Of a stretch of 64,000 bases of DNA, positions 24,612 to 33,234 are shown in pieces (the stretch's first letter is position 1; each line of letters starts with the position of its first letter). This DNA comes from CAYYYP01 sp964475985 (GTDB lineage Bacteria; Bdellovibrionota; UBA1018; CAYHWW01). The notes under the pieces were generated by a model, which was given only the letters and a program-made list of their open reading frames with translations, did no database searches and was not told the origin of the DNA. The position numbers and the translations under genes are program-made. The stretch spans positions 1 to 64,000 of the forward strand of contig CAYYYP010000012.1 of assembly GCA_964475985.1 (NCBI GenBank), given 5' to 3'.

Positions 24612-27116
24612 CTACCGACCGGGGGAGCCCACGGCTCCCGACGAGCCATTTACTGGACCTAAAATGGAGCCAGAACCTACGGCACTGGGGTCCGTGAAGT
24701 TTGAATAACCGTCGCCCGACAAATTCACGACGAGATTGGGACCGAACTCAATACCTCGGTCGATGGAATTTTGAATGGTGAGCGAAATCTGGAAACATTG
24801 GGAAGGGCTTTGATAGAGCAGGCGACCCATGACGCTGATCAACTGGCCGGTCAGGAGATTCCAATTCTGGGACGCACCAACTAAAAAATAATCGTTAAAC
24901 GACCAAACCAGGCCATAACTTAAATTATTCGCGTTTGATGTAACCCGATTTCTCGAAAATCCAAACTGAAGACTTCGTTCAAATGTTAGAAGTCGTTTTT
25001 GATAACGTTCCAGGTAAATTGACATGTTCGTTGAGAACTGAAATCCCGGCCGATAGGGATAATAATAAAGTTCCGTATTGTTTTGAAACCGACGCCAGTT
25101 ACTGGTGGCCAAGGCAAAAAACCTAGAAAGGGGCCGTCTATCGAGAGGTTGTTTTCTGTATTCTATGAAGTTCACCGTCTGTCCCATGGTCATGTCAAAG
25201 ACCTTGTCGTACTGGTAAACTTGATTTTTCGCAAAAACTGGGTCGTAGGTAAAATCGGGCGGCAGTTCCCAACTTTCTTTAAGTCCACGACTCTTTAAGA
25301 TAAAGGAATTGGTAATTTTATAGGTGAGAGAATTCCCGATGGGTAGAAAGTATTGGGGCGCGTCACCGGAAATGGGCACGATGTCTTGGTCATCAAACTG
25401 CCTTCCCGTGTCCCCCGTCAAAATATTGCCTCCCGTCAATGAAAGCTGTTTAGAGAAGGGATGTTCGGCGTCTTGATTAATGAGCGGAATATTGGAATAG
25501 GTCAACGCAGGCCTGATGCGATGCTTGGTTGAATCGCCGTAAAGACGCTCAAAACTTGTAGCTAGTTCCGCCTGGGTTACAAAATATCCACGCCTCGTCG
25601 TGGCCGCGACGTCATGATCAAACGTATAAATGAAGGCGCGGTATTGAGCCGAAGGCGTCAACTCAATGGAATCAAAAAGTTTAATGGGCACATAAAGTTC
25701 CGGCACGAATCGATACCGATTTGCTCGGCGGATGGGGTCCCGGCCAGGGACTAATGCACCCGGTCCAGATGTGCTCGCTTGGCCAACAATCGGAATGGAA
25801 TCATAGCTTGGCCCAAATCGCCAAAACCGATCGTAGTAGAATTGCAGGCCCCAATAGGCTGGTAAAAAAGAGAGCAGTCTATGGTCAGACGAAGCAAGTC
25901 CCACGGACGGTGCAAGCTGAACAGTTTGATCATCAAAGCCTGTAAGCTCTGAACGCAAAGTTCTTTTGATTCTTTTTGCCGCAGTCCAGAATGAAAGCGC
26001 CCGGCCAGCCCTAGAAACGCCGACATCTGACACCAATCCTGACTCCGTTGCGCCCGAAATGTCTTCCGGAAAAAACCGCGCATAGTCCCGATCGGAAGCA
26101 TCTAGCCAATGAAGTTTAAAATCAAATCCACCCGGTAATTCCAATTGATGAACCGATTCAATGGCCCAACGCTTTTGGTAAGGCGCAATGAAGGTGTTGT
26201 CATTAATACCAAACAGATTAACGTTTCCGGAGGATCTTGAACCCAGGGAATATCGGAACTCACCTTCGGCTTTAAAGCCTCGCCTGGTATACTTTCCTAC
26301 TGCAAGCGTAGCGTCCATATTCCGACTGATGGCCCAGAAAAAAGGCTGCATGAATTGAAACCCGTTAAGGGTGCCGGTTTTAAAGCGTGGAAAAAGAAAA
26401 CCTGATTGTCGTCTAGTCTTTACCGGAATGATCAAATAGGGAAAATAAACCAAGGGGGTTTCATTGATTTTGATGAGCACATGCGAAATGCGCGCATATC
26501 CCTGGACAGTAAGGCTTATCCGGCTACCGTGAAGTTTCCAAGCACTTGGGCAATCTCTGCAAGTTGTATAGTCCGCATCATCGGCCACAAAGGCGTCCGG
26601 TGCCGTACGCTCTAAACGATCTCCGAATAATTGATATTTATCACTTTCAACGCGTCCATTCCAAATGGTGCCGGTCCCGCTGGTGAGATTATACTCCATC
26701 CTTGACCCATAGATGACATGCTCCGGCGTGAAATAGACGACATTGCCTTCGGCCACCAAAGTTTCGGTTTTTAAATTAAGGCGTGCGTAATCTGAAGTCA
26801 GAAGTTCCTGGGGCCGCCGAATGTAGACATTCCCAAAAAGTTCAAGCTGGTTTTTATTCAGGTCCCGCAGGCTTCGGTCGGCACTCACGTGCATTTTATT
26901 TCCGCGAACATTTACGCTGGTGCCAGGCGCCTTCGCGGCAGGGGGCTGGCCCGTTGCAAGCGCAGATGACTGCACGGTAGAAGGTTTTTTTGTTTTCGGT
27001 ACGGGTTGCGTAGGGGGTGGTGGAGGTGATTGCGCTGCCACGCTGATCGAAAAACTTAAAACTGCCAGGCTCGGCAAAAGAAAAATGAACTCGGAAAATT
27101 TAAACCTAATCTTCAT
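24612..27116 (-). CDS. lptD: LPS-assembly protein LptD
   Basis: 834 residues. Signal peptide to about 28, then a Pro/Ala-rich linker, an OstA-like periplasmic domain at about 70-200 (MHVSADRSLRDLNKNQLELFGNVYIRRP, then AEGNVVYFTPEHVIYGSRMEYNL), and a large beta-barrel. With LptE it inserts LPS in the outer leaflet. Two Cys (C..DC in ADYTTCRDCPS) near residue 190 could form one disulfide, as in other LptDs, though the barrel partners are not obvious. The C-terminus after the barrel is Gly/Ser rich and does not end in an aromatic residue. The start overlaps accD by 4 bp. Confidence 0.93.
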   Translation of the reverse strand: MKIRFKFSEFIFLLPSLAVLSFSISVAAQSPPPPPTQPVPKTKKPSTVQSSALATGQPPAAKAPGTSVNVRGNKMHVSADRSLRDLNKNQLELFGNVYIRRPQELLTSDYARLNLKTETLVAEGNVVYFTPEHVIYGSRMEYNLTSGTGTIWNGRVESDKYQLFGDRLERTAPDAFVADDADYTTCRDCPSAWKLHGSRISLTVQGYARISHVLIKINETPLVYFPYLIIPVKTRRQSGFLFPRFKTGTLNGFQFMQPFFWAISRNMDATLAVGKYTRRGFKAEGEFRYSLGSRSSGNVNLFGINDNTFIAPYQKRWAIESVHQLELPGGFDFKLHWLDASDRDYARFFPEDISGATESGLVSDVGVSRAGRALSFWTAAKRIKRTLRSELTGFDDQTVQLAPSVGLASSDHRLLSFLPAYWGLQFYYDRFWRFGPSYDSIPIVGQASTSGPGALVPGRDPIRRANRYRFVPELYVPIKLFDSIELTPSAQYRAFIYTFDHDVAATTRRGYFVTQAELATSFERLYGDSTKHRIRPALTYSNIPLINQDAEHPFSKQLSLTGGNILTGDTGRQFDDQDIVPISGDAPQYFLPIGNSLTYKITNSFILKSRGLKESWELPPDFTYDPVFAKNQVYQYDKVFDMTMGQTVNFIEYRKQPLDRRPLSRFFALATSNWRRFQNNTELYYYPYRPGFQFSTNMSIYLERYQKRLLTFERSLQFGFSRNRVTSNANNLSYGLVWSFNDYFLVGASQNWNLLTGQLISVMGRLLYQSPSQCFQISLTIQNSIDRGIEFGPNLVVNLSGDGYSNFTDPSAVGSGSILGPVNGSSGAVGSPGR

Positions 27117-28126
27117 TTGGATGGGGCTCGCCCCACGCTTTTTGATTTTTTAACTGTAGATGTCTTTTTCTTTTTTGGACTTTCCGGGGCCAGGGTCTCA
27201 TCACTTTTATTTAAATGAGAAAAAAGCACGGCAAGCTCCGAACACAAGTCGCGCCTGGATACGATGCGATCGATCATTCCATGCTTAAGGAGAAACTCAC
27301 TGCGTTGAAACCCGGCCGGCAAATCTTGGCGCATGGTCTGGCCTATGACGCGCGGCCCCGCAAACCCAATCAGCGCGTTGGGTTCGGCCAAAATTACGTC
27401 GGCCTGCATCGCAAAACTAGCGGCCACCCCGCCTGTTGTGGGGTCGCTTAGAACGGTGAAGAAGGGCAGCCCCGCTTTTTTAAGCTGGCCCACCAAGGAT
27501 GAAGTTCGCGCCATTTGCATGAGCGACAAAATCCCTTCCTGCATTCGCGCGCCCCCACTGCTACAAATAATCACGACTGGTAAACGACGCTCTAACGCTA
27601 CTTCAAACAAACGACAGATCTTTTCCCCCACCACGGAACCCATGGAGCCCCCCATGAATTTGAATTCAAAAACCCCAAGGGCAAACGGCAGTTGGGGCCC
27701 TAATTCAAGAGATTTTCTTGATTTTAAATTCCCAATCCCCATTACAAAAGCTTCTTTCATTCGTGTAGTGGTTTGGGCCTGTCGAATACGCTCGGCGTAT
27801 GGTTTCACATCCGAAAATTTAAGCGGATCACCGGAGGTCAGGTTTGCATAAAGCTCCTGAAAGTCTTGGGTCATCAACTCAATCCGCTGCCAAGCGCCAA
27901 TTCTAAAATGAAATCCACACTGCAAACAGATGTGATCATTGGCCTTAAGGGTTACGGCCTGAAGAATTTCGCCGCACTGCGTACATTTAATCCAGAGTTG
28001 TTCTTGCGTACGAGCTTGGGCAACGCGGCCAGCTTCATCTTCGGGGGCTAACGCGCCAGTCCCCGAGGAATTCGGACTCGTTTTGGGCTTAATTTTAGGC
28101 GCCTTTAATTTTTCAAACCAACTCAT
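27113..28126 (-). CDS. accD: Acetyl-CoA carboxylase carboxyltransferase subunit beta
   Basis: 337 residues. With AccA it transfers carboxyl from biotin to acetyl-CoA to make malonyl-CoA. The zinc ribbon is intact (C48, C51, C67, C70). The crotonase-like core carries SSGGARMQEG and the DPTTGGVAASFA loop. A basic tail follows (PKKKKTSTVKKSKS). The Lys/Pro linker of about 20 residues before the zinc ribbon is longer than usual. It is coupled to lptD by a 4-bp overlap, an unusual pairing of fatty-acid and LPS genes in one operon. Confidence 0.97.
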   Translation of the reverse strand: MSWFEKLKAPKIKPKTSPNSSGTGALAPEDEAGRVAQARTQEQLWIKCTQCGEILQAVTLKANDHICLQCGFHFRIGAWQRIELMTQDFQELYANLTSGDPLKFSDVKPYAERIRQAQTTTRMKEAFVMGIGNLKSRKSLELGPQLPFALGVFEFKFMGGSMGSVVGEKICRLFEVALERRLPVVIICSSGGARMQEGILSLMQMARTSSLVGQLKKAGLPFFTVLSDPTTGGVAASFAMQADVILAEPNALIGFAGPRVIGQTMRQDLPAGFQRSEFLLKHGMIDRIVSRRDLCSELAVLFSHLNKSDETLAPESPKKKKTSTVKKSKSVGRAPSK

Positions 28127-28250
28127 GGAGGCTCGACGTTAAAGGTGAATGAAGAAGATGACAAGCGTAACGAGACGCCTCACCAAACTCGCCTATTCTG
28201 CGAAAATGGACCTAAGCTGTATCAAGTCCGATAGGCGTGCAAAAAAGCAA

Positions 28251-28290
28251 AAAAAACCTGGGGAGCCATCCTTGGTTCTCCAGGTTTACA
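28251..28290 (-). terminator. Rho-independent terminator after rsmI
   Basis: On the minus strand AACCTGGAGAACC (28286-28274) pairs with GGCTCCCCAGGTT (28267-28255) with few mismatches. It is followed by TTTTTTTTGCTTTTTTGC. It ends the rsmI transcript, so accD-lptD must have its own promoter between about 28127 and 28250. Confidence 0.85.
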
Positions 28291-28375
28291 CTTTTTTAAA
28301 ACTCAGGGGGCGGAATCCATTCGTTGCCCTAGGTTTTCTACACAGCCACATTCATAGAGTAAGGACTTTTGGCAC

Positions 28376-29512
28376 TCAGGTCAAGTGGCGTGCAATATAT
28401 GCATATAAACTTCGCCGATTGATGGAGAACTTTTTGCTTAGTGCTTTAGCAATTTCCTTAGAACCAAGGCCTTGCTTAAGAAGCGTCAAAACTTCCTCAC
28501 GTTGGGCTGGTGTAAGTTCCACTGGCTCTTCAGGTTGCCCCTCTTTACTTAAGGCCCGCTCCTGCTCTGTCAAATGTGCAGATACGGCGGCCGTTAGATT
28601 TTTAGATTTGCTAGTAGAAACTCCGCCCCCTAGTACGCCAAAAACTACTTCGCCGCGAATCGATGGGAGCTCTGAGACTTTTTCATGCACTTCTAAAACC
28701 GTGCCCCGCCATTGCTCTTCAAACGTTTTGGTAAGTTCTCGCGCCACGCAACAGGCTTTTGTTCCGCAATGCTCCGCAAGGATTTTTAAAGTGGACTCTA
28801 ACCTCTGGGGAGATTCATAAAAGATGTGGACCAAATTTAAGGTCTCAATCTGAGTTAAAACAATTTCAATTTCTGGTCTCGATTTTGGGAAAAACCCGTG
28901 AAACAAAAATTTAGGCGAGGCTAACCCCGATAAGGCAAAAAACGTGGTGACGGCACTCGGGCCAGGAATAACGTGGATAGGAACCCCGATTTTTTCGGCT
29001 AGCTTTACGAGCTCATAACCAGGATCACTCACGCCCGGTACCCCAGCATCGCAGACGTAACCGACACTTTCTCCGTTTAATAGAGCCTCAGAAATATCCT
29101 GCAGCGCGCGAGTGGATGAATGATCATGAAAACTTTCTACGGAGCGCTCCCGCCGAACACCTGCTGAGTGCAACAAACGAAACAGGCGCCGAGTGTCTTC
29201 CGCAAAGAGATGGTGCACATTTAAAAGGTAGTGGGTAGCCCGAGGGGATAAATCGCCGATATTGCCGATGGGACTGGAAATTAATATCAGGCCCGTAAGA
29301 TCGGGAAGCACTGACTCGCCGGTGGAATGAAGCTCCTGAGTTTCGGAGTCATCCGGGCTGGTTTCTAAAGAGGAGATCGGTTTGTCTGAACTCACTTCCG
29401 GTCCGGTCGTGGTCCGTTTGGCTGGCTTTAGGGTCTTTGGCGTCGTCTTTGGCGTCATGGAAGCCTTGCATATCACCGGATTTGTTCCGATGCGGTAAAA
29501 ACTTCCGACCAT
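28376..29512 (-). CDS. rsmI: 16S rRNA (cytidine-1402-2'-O)-methyltransferase RsmI
   Basis: 378 residues, against the usual 280-300, because of a 68-residue Thr/Ser/Pro-rich N-terminal extension. The tetrapyrrole methylase core starts at LILISSPIGNIGDLSPRA and includes AEDTRRLFRLL, the CDAGVPGVSDPG SAM-binding motif and VIPGPSAVTTFFALSG. The C-terminal part has a helix-turn-helix-like segment (LTPAQREEVLTLLKQGLGSKEIAKALS), as in other RsmI proteins. The ATG at 29512 has AAGGA eight bases upstream; an ATG at 29458 is an alternative. The gene is followed by a strong terminator. Confidence 0.93.
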   Translation of the reverse strand: MVGSFYRIGTNPVICKASMTPKTTPKTLKPAKRTTTGPEVSSDKPISSLETSPDDSETQELHSTGESVLPDLTGLILISSPIGNIGDLSPRATHYLLNVHHLFAEDTRRLFRLLHSAGVRRERSVESFHDHSSTRALQDISEALLNGESVGYVCDAGVPGVSDPGYELVKLAEKIGVPIHVIPGPSAVTTFFALSGLASPKFLFHGFFPKSRPEIEIVLTQIETLNLVHIFYESPQRLESTLKILAEHCGTKACCVARELTKTFEEQWRGTVLEVHEKVSELPSIRGEVVFGVLGGGVSTSKSKNLTAAVSAHLTEQERALSKEGQPEEPVELTPAQREEVLTLLKQGLGSKEIAKALSKKFSINRRSLYAYIARHLT

Positions 29513-29579
29513 TTTACGGTTCCTTGATTTTCAAACCTGAATCCCAAATACTAATAATGAGCGGGGCGTAGCATTAAAA

Positions 29580-29990
29580 ATGAAAATCGAAACCTTTCGC
29601 AATGAGAATACCATAACCCTTAAACTGTCTGGATACCTTGATTTCGAAAGCACCCCTCCCCTCTGCAAGGATCTGCAAAAGATCCTGCCCGACGCCAAAG
29701 ACAAACAAATTATATTTGATTTTGCTGCATTACAGTTTGTGGGCTCCAGCGGAGTCACCATTTTTCTGCAAGTCCTCAGGGATTTTAATCTAAAGACGGA
29801 AAAGGCCCCGTTTTATTTCAATGTGAAGAGCGAATTCAAAAAACTCGCTTCTGCCCTTGATGCTTCAAAGACCTTTATCTTTCAAACGGCCGACGGCGAA
29901 ACCGACGCCGCAAATACCGATTTGGATGCTGAGTTTCTCCATAATCCAGTTGAAACCCTGCAAAACCCCCATGTCCTCAAGATGGATTAA
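29580..29990 (+). CDS. STAS-domain protein (anti-anti-sigma factor-like)
   Basis: 136 residues. A STAS fold occupies 1-110: first strands TITLKLSGYLDF, then IIFDFAALQFVGSSGVTIFLQVL, where S56 or S57 corresponds to the phosphorylated Ser of SpoIIAA-type antagonists. A 25-residue acidic tail follows. Such proteins switch partner kinases or sigma factors through phosphorylation. No anti-sigma kinase is adjacent. The next gene starts within its 3' end (29971), so the two may be translationally coupled, although the second product is exported. Confidence 0.85.
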   Translation: MKIETFRNENTITLKLSGYLDFESTPPLCKDLQKILPDAKDKQIIFDFAALQFVGSSGVTIFLQVLRDFNLKTEKAPFYFNVKSEFKKLASALDASKTFIFQTADGETDAANTDLDAEFLHNPVETLQNPHVLKMD

Positions 29991-31314
29991 AGGGTTTTCT
30001 AAAACCGTTGTCATTTCTTTTGCCTTAGGTTTGTTTCTTCCCCTTACGGCCCTCACGGTGCCGGGGCAACCAGGCGTCACGGAATGCCGCACCGACACAG
30101 TGGTCACCGGACTGGAAGCGGTCATCGCCGAGCTAGAAGCAAGGGAACAAACGGGGTCCCACCGGTTAGCGGAATTAGTTCCACCGCTACCGCATCTGAT
30201 AACTCAAGCGCCAGGGGCTCCGCCGGTCGCGCCCGAAATTGTGGATAGGGAATCCAGAACTTCCTTCCAATTTCTTCCGGTGCAACATTTCGAACCGGTC
30301 TCCATTTTACTGCCACCCCATCAAACTCAAACTCCTGAGGTTACGATACCGGTGTCGGCTTTAAGCCAAACGGTACCCCCACATGTCGTAAGCATTTATC
30401 AAGCTGGCGCACTGCCGACGGAAAGTGAATATCAAGCAAGTTTGGCTACACCTGAGTTTAGAAATCCAGAGCGGGTTGTAGCCTATGATTTCACGAACGA
30501 TCCGATAGTTAGAGCGCGTCCCACGAGTCTGACTCGACGCACCCTAGAGCGCATTCGAAATGCTCTGCCCGGGCGAAGGGCAATGACAAACAACCTCGAA
30601 ATTCACCTACCCCCCACGTCGCTCGGGATCGATGGGATTGACTTTCGGCATGCTTCAACGCTGGACCGCCTCAAGGATGCGGTTCCTCTCCTGCAAATTA
30701 CGCGCTTTTTGGCCCGAGGCGGTCAATCGGAGGTTTATCTTGGAAACCTCCCAAGTCTTGGTCAAAGAGTTTATAAAGTTTTAATGCCCATCGGTGCAAG
30801 TTGTCCAACTACTGCGAGCTGTGTGAAGGGGCTTTTGCGGGCCATAACGCTAATGCCTTTACTTCAGAGTGTGGCTAACGCCGCCCGCTTTGAAGGGCAA
30901 AGATTCGTAGAGGTAGTTCCACTTGACTACACTCCAGAGATGTTGCGGCAAGGTGTTGTATCCCAAGCCTTTAGCCAAGGACCAACGGTAGAATCCGTTG
31001 CGAATCTAATCCGAACATGGCGCAACACTCCTGCGTCTTTTGGTAAGAATGCTATAGCAAGACAGTTGCAAGAATATGGAATCACGGACATTGCAAATTT
31101 TGAGAGACGTATGCAAACCTTAGGACAAATGTATGGTGACCTGCACGGGCCAACCTTGAGGATTTCGCATCAAAACGGTATTCCTACTTTGGGCACTTAT
31201 CTTTATATCCCAGATGGACGAAGAGTGATTCCCGAGGTTGGGATGGACTTCAATCGCGGCCAAAACATTATTTGGAACGTTGAGCGAAGAATGTTCCAAA
31301 TCATCGACTGGTAG
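29971..31314 (+). CDS. Exported protein with a protein-kinase-like C-terminal domain
   Basis: 447 residues from the ATG at 29971, which places a signal peptide (KTVVISFALGLFLPLTALT) at the N-terminus; the longer frame lies inside the STAS gene. Residues 60-140 are Pro-rich. From about 240 the sequence resembles a kinase or APH fold: LARGGQSEVYLG (247-258) like a glycine loop, VYKVL with K269, YGDLHGPTLRI (388-398) like the catalytic loop with D390, and a final IIDW with D446 like the metal-binding acid. The protein ends there, so the last helices of a normal C-lobe are missing. Export of such a fold suggests an effector or a pseudokinase. This is inference. Confidence 0.6.
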   Translation: MSSRWIKGFSKTVVISFALGLFLPLTALTVPGQPGVTECRTDTVVTGLEAVIAELEAREQTGSHRLAELVPPLPHLITQAPGAPPVAPEIVDRESRTSFQFLPVQHFEPVSILLPPHQTQTPEVTIPVSALSQTVPPHVVSIYQAGALPTESEYQASLATPEFRNPERVVAYDFTNDPIVRARPTSLTRRTLERIRNALPGRRAMTNNLEIHLPPTSLGIDGIDFRHASTLDRLKDAVPLLQITRFLARGGQSEVYLGNLPSLGQRVYKVLMPIGASCPTTASCVKGLLRAITLMPLLQSVANAARFEGQRFVEVVPLDYTPEMLRQGVVSQAFSQGPTVESVANLIRTWRNTPASFGKNAIARQLQEYGITDIANFERRMQTLGQMYGDLHGPTLRISHQNGIPTLGTYLYIPDGRRVIPEVGMDFNRGQNIIWNVERRMFQIIDW

Positions 31315-31369
31315 TTGATCCTCTACTGCTCGTCCTCTTCTGAACCTACGAATGCCCTGAAACCTCGCC

Positions 31370-31885
31370 TTAAATTTCATCCAGCGGAAAGTGGGTAATT
31401 TGAACTTTCTCCAAATCTTTTAGCCCAAAAGTCGAAGGATCAGAACTTTCTCCTAAGTGGTGCACTCCCCGCACAAATAAAACCTCAATGCGTTTTTCAA
31501 AAACTGACTTAGGAAATTTAGACTTAGCTTTTTCGTAAAAATCCTTAGAGCCTAAAAAGCGTTCAAAGGTGAGGCGTAGCTTTTTGCGCTTTTCGTAACC
31601 GATGCTACTTTCTAAATAAGGCGCCAAGTCTGACATTCCGGAGCGCACTTCGACCAAAACCAGGGAATTTTCCGTACGAAACTTGATGCCACCAAGTCTG
31701 CGGTGATGTGAAGGCGCGATGCAAAAGATATCCCCTTCTCCGCGCTCCCATCTAAAATTTTTAGCGATCACTTCATAGTTTTTGAAGGATAGATATTTAG
31801 CGGCGATTTCTTCAGACAGCTGACCTAATTTTTTTCGCGGATCTTTTCTTTTTTCCATGGAATAGGATTTGAGCAAGGATTGCAC
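31370..31885 (-). CDS. yraN: UPF0102 (YraN-type) endonuclease-like protein
   Basis: 171 residues versus about 120 in most relatives. GQLSEEIAAKYLSFKNYEVIAKNFRWERGEGDI followed by LVLVEVRS is the YraN signature: GEGDI and VEV supply the acidic residues and lysine/arginine of a restriction-like nuclease fold. The extra length comes from an insert (HHRRLGGIKFRTE) and a longer C-terminus. Its place next to rnhB is conserved in many bacteria. The start may be the GTG at 31885 or the ATG at 31858; neither has a strong ribosome binding site. Confidence 0.85.
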   Translation of the reverse strand: MQSLLKSYSMEKRKDPRKKLGQLSEEIAAKYLSFKNYEVIAKNFRWERGEGDIFCIAPSHHRRLGGIKFRTENSLVLVEVRSGMSDLAPYLESSIGYEKRKKLRLTFERFLGSKDFYEKAKSKFPKSVFEKRIEVLFVRGVHHLGESSDPSTFGLKDLEKVQITHFPLDEI

Positions 31886-31909
31886 CAGCTCTATAGTTGC
31901 CCGATTTAC

Positions 31910-32665
31910 TTATTCTAGGCCTGACTTCAAATCCATTGTGAAGCTGCGGCGATGCCAAGGACTAAGGCCAAATTTTCGCAAACCCTCCCGGTGCAGTTTC
32001 GTGGGGTAACCGCGATTTTGATTCCATCCGTAATGGGCGAAATCTTTGTGGAGTTCTTCCATCCACTCATCGCGAAACACCTTAGCCACGATGCTGGCCG
32101 CGGCGATGGAAAAACTTCGGGAATCGCCCTTGATGAGGGTTTCAACTTTGGAAATGCCCACCTTTTCCGCAAATCCTTCGGGCGCACCGTAGCGCGGGGA
32201 AAGTGGATTGAGGTGGCCATCAACAAGAAGTGTTGAGACAAGGCCCGAAAACGGCCATAGCGCTTCCCGCATGGCATCAAAGCAGGCCCAAAGAATATTT
32301 CGTTCATCGATGTGCTCCGGCATGGCCCAGGCAATTTGCACAGCGCATTTCTCTAAAATCCTTAGCGACAGCTCTTTACGTTTTTCCGGTAATAAAAGTT
32401 TTGAATCGTTCACTTCTGAAAACCATAGTTTTTTTCGCTGCCGGGAATTTTGGCACTTTTGCCAGGCCTCAAACTCTTCTAGGCAGAAAGCCACGGCCGC
32501 CACCACCACTGGACCCGCGAGACAACCCCGCCCTACTTCATCCATACCTACAATCGGTAAAAAAGGAGTGGAAGGGCCTTCGGGAGTGTAAAAATGCGAA
32601 GAGCCCAAAGCCTCTTTTTTTGCGAGGAATTTGAGCTCTTCTGTGAAACTAGGTTTTCGTTTCAA
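31910..32665 (-). CDS. rnhB: Ribonuclease HII
   Basis: 251 residues. It cleaves RNA in RNA-DNA hybrids and removes misincorporated ribonucleotides. The signature GMDEVGRGCLAGPVV gives catalytic D42 and E43. KGDSRSFSIAAASIVAKVFRD is the second conserved block and HYGWNQNRGYPT the C-terminal one. The 35-residue N-terminal lead before the catalytic core is a little long. It follows rplS in the same orientation. Confidence 0.97.
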   Translation of the reverse strand: MKRKPSFTEELKFLAKKEALGSSHFYTPEGPSTPFLPIVGMDEVGRGCLAGPVVVAAVAFCLEEFEAWQKCQNSRQRKKLWFSEVNDSKLLLPEKRKELSLRILEKCAVQIAWAMPEHIDERNILWACFDAMREALWPFSGLVSTLLVDGHLNPLSPRYGAPEGFAEKVGISKVETLIKGDSRSFSIAAASIVAKVFRDEWMEELHKDFAHYGWNQNRGYPTKLHREGLRKFGLSPWHRRSFTMDLKSGLE

Positions 32666-32682
32666 GACTACTTAACGTTTGA

Positions 32683-33045
32683 TCAACGAGTATCGGTTTG
32701 GATGGCCGCAGCTTTTCCTTGAAGACCACGGATGTAATAGATCTTTGCGCGTCTGACTCGGCCAATCATGGTTCTTTCAATCTTCGCCAAGGAGGGTGAT
32801 GCGAATGGGAACACACGCTCAACGCCTACTCCGTGGGCTAACTTTCTAATCACGAAGGATTTACGGGATCCGGTATTTTGAATCGCGATTACCGTGCCTT
32901 CAAAAATCTGAATACGTTCTTTTTCGCCTTCTTTGATGCGAACATGAACACGAAGGGAATCACCTGGGCCGAAGTCAGGGAAGTTCTTCTTCAACTCAAC
33001 ATATTCTTGTTCTACTAGTGCAAGTTTACCTGTGGCCTGGCTCAT
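32683..33045 (-). CDS. rplS: 50S ribosomal protein L19
   Basis: 120 residues, full length. Typical segments are DFGPGDSLRVHVRIKEGEKERIQIFEGTVI, GVGVERVFPFASPSLAKIE and RRAKIYYIRGLQGKAA. L19 sits at the subunit interface. It lies downstream of trmD, as in most bacteria, but 124 bp away with a long inverted repeat in between. It is followed closely by rnhB. Confidence 0.98.
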   Translation of the reverse strand: MSQATGKLALVEQEYVELKKNFPDFGPGDSLRVHVRIKEGEKERIQIFEGTVIAIQNTGSRKSFVIRKLAHGVGVERVFPFASPSLAKIERTMIGRVRRAKIYYIRGLQGKAAAIQTDTR

Positions 33046-33120
33046 TTAAGGACTCCTTAGAAATTGTTGCCTTCTTATGCCATGAATTTGATGGGGTTTC
33101 AAAGGATTATCTAGACTCGT

Positions 33121-33234
33121 GGGGCGGTGTAAAAATAAAACCTGCAAAAGGGACGGCATCGTGCCTTCTTCACGCTGGATCGCCGTCCCTGGCTGCGTGA
33201 GACCCTTTTGCAGGTTTTATTGTTACACCGCCCC
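33121..33234. repeat. Long inverted repeat spanning the trmD 3' end
   Basis: The arms 33121-33152 and 33203-33234 are 32 bases each and complementary except for one position. Inside them a second pair, GGGACGGC (33150-33157) and GCCGTCCC (33182-33189), extends the stem. The element encodes the last 21 codons of trmD on the minus strand and continues into the trmD-rplS spacer. It could be a transcriptional attenuator, an RNase III-type processing site, or a small palindromic mobile element. No other copy was noticed in this window. Confidence 0.85.

Noticed and set aside
28149..28820. Plus-strand frame opposite rsmI
   Set aside because: Antisense to a conserved gene and runs through its terminator; no family.
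33018..33200. Small plus-strand frame inside the inverted repeat
   Set aside because: It mirrors the trmD end because the DNA is palindromic; no ribosome binding site.
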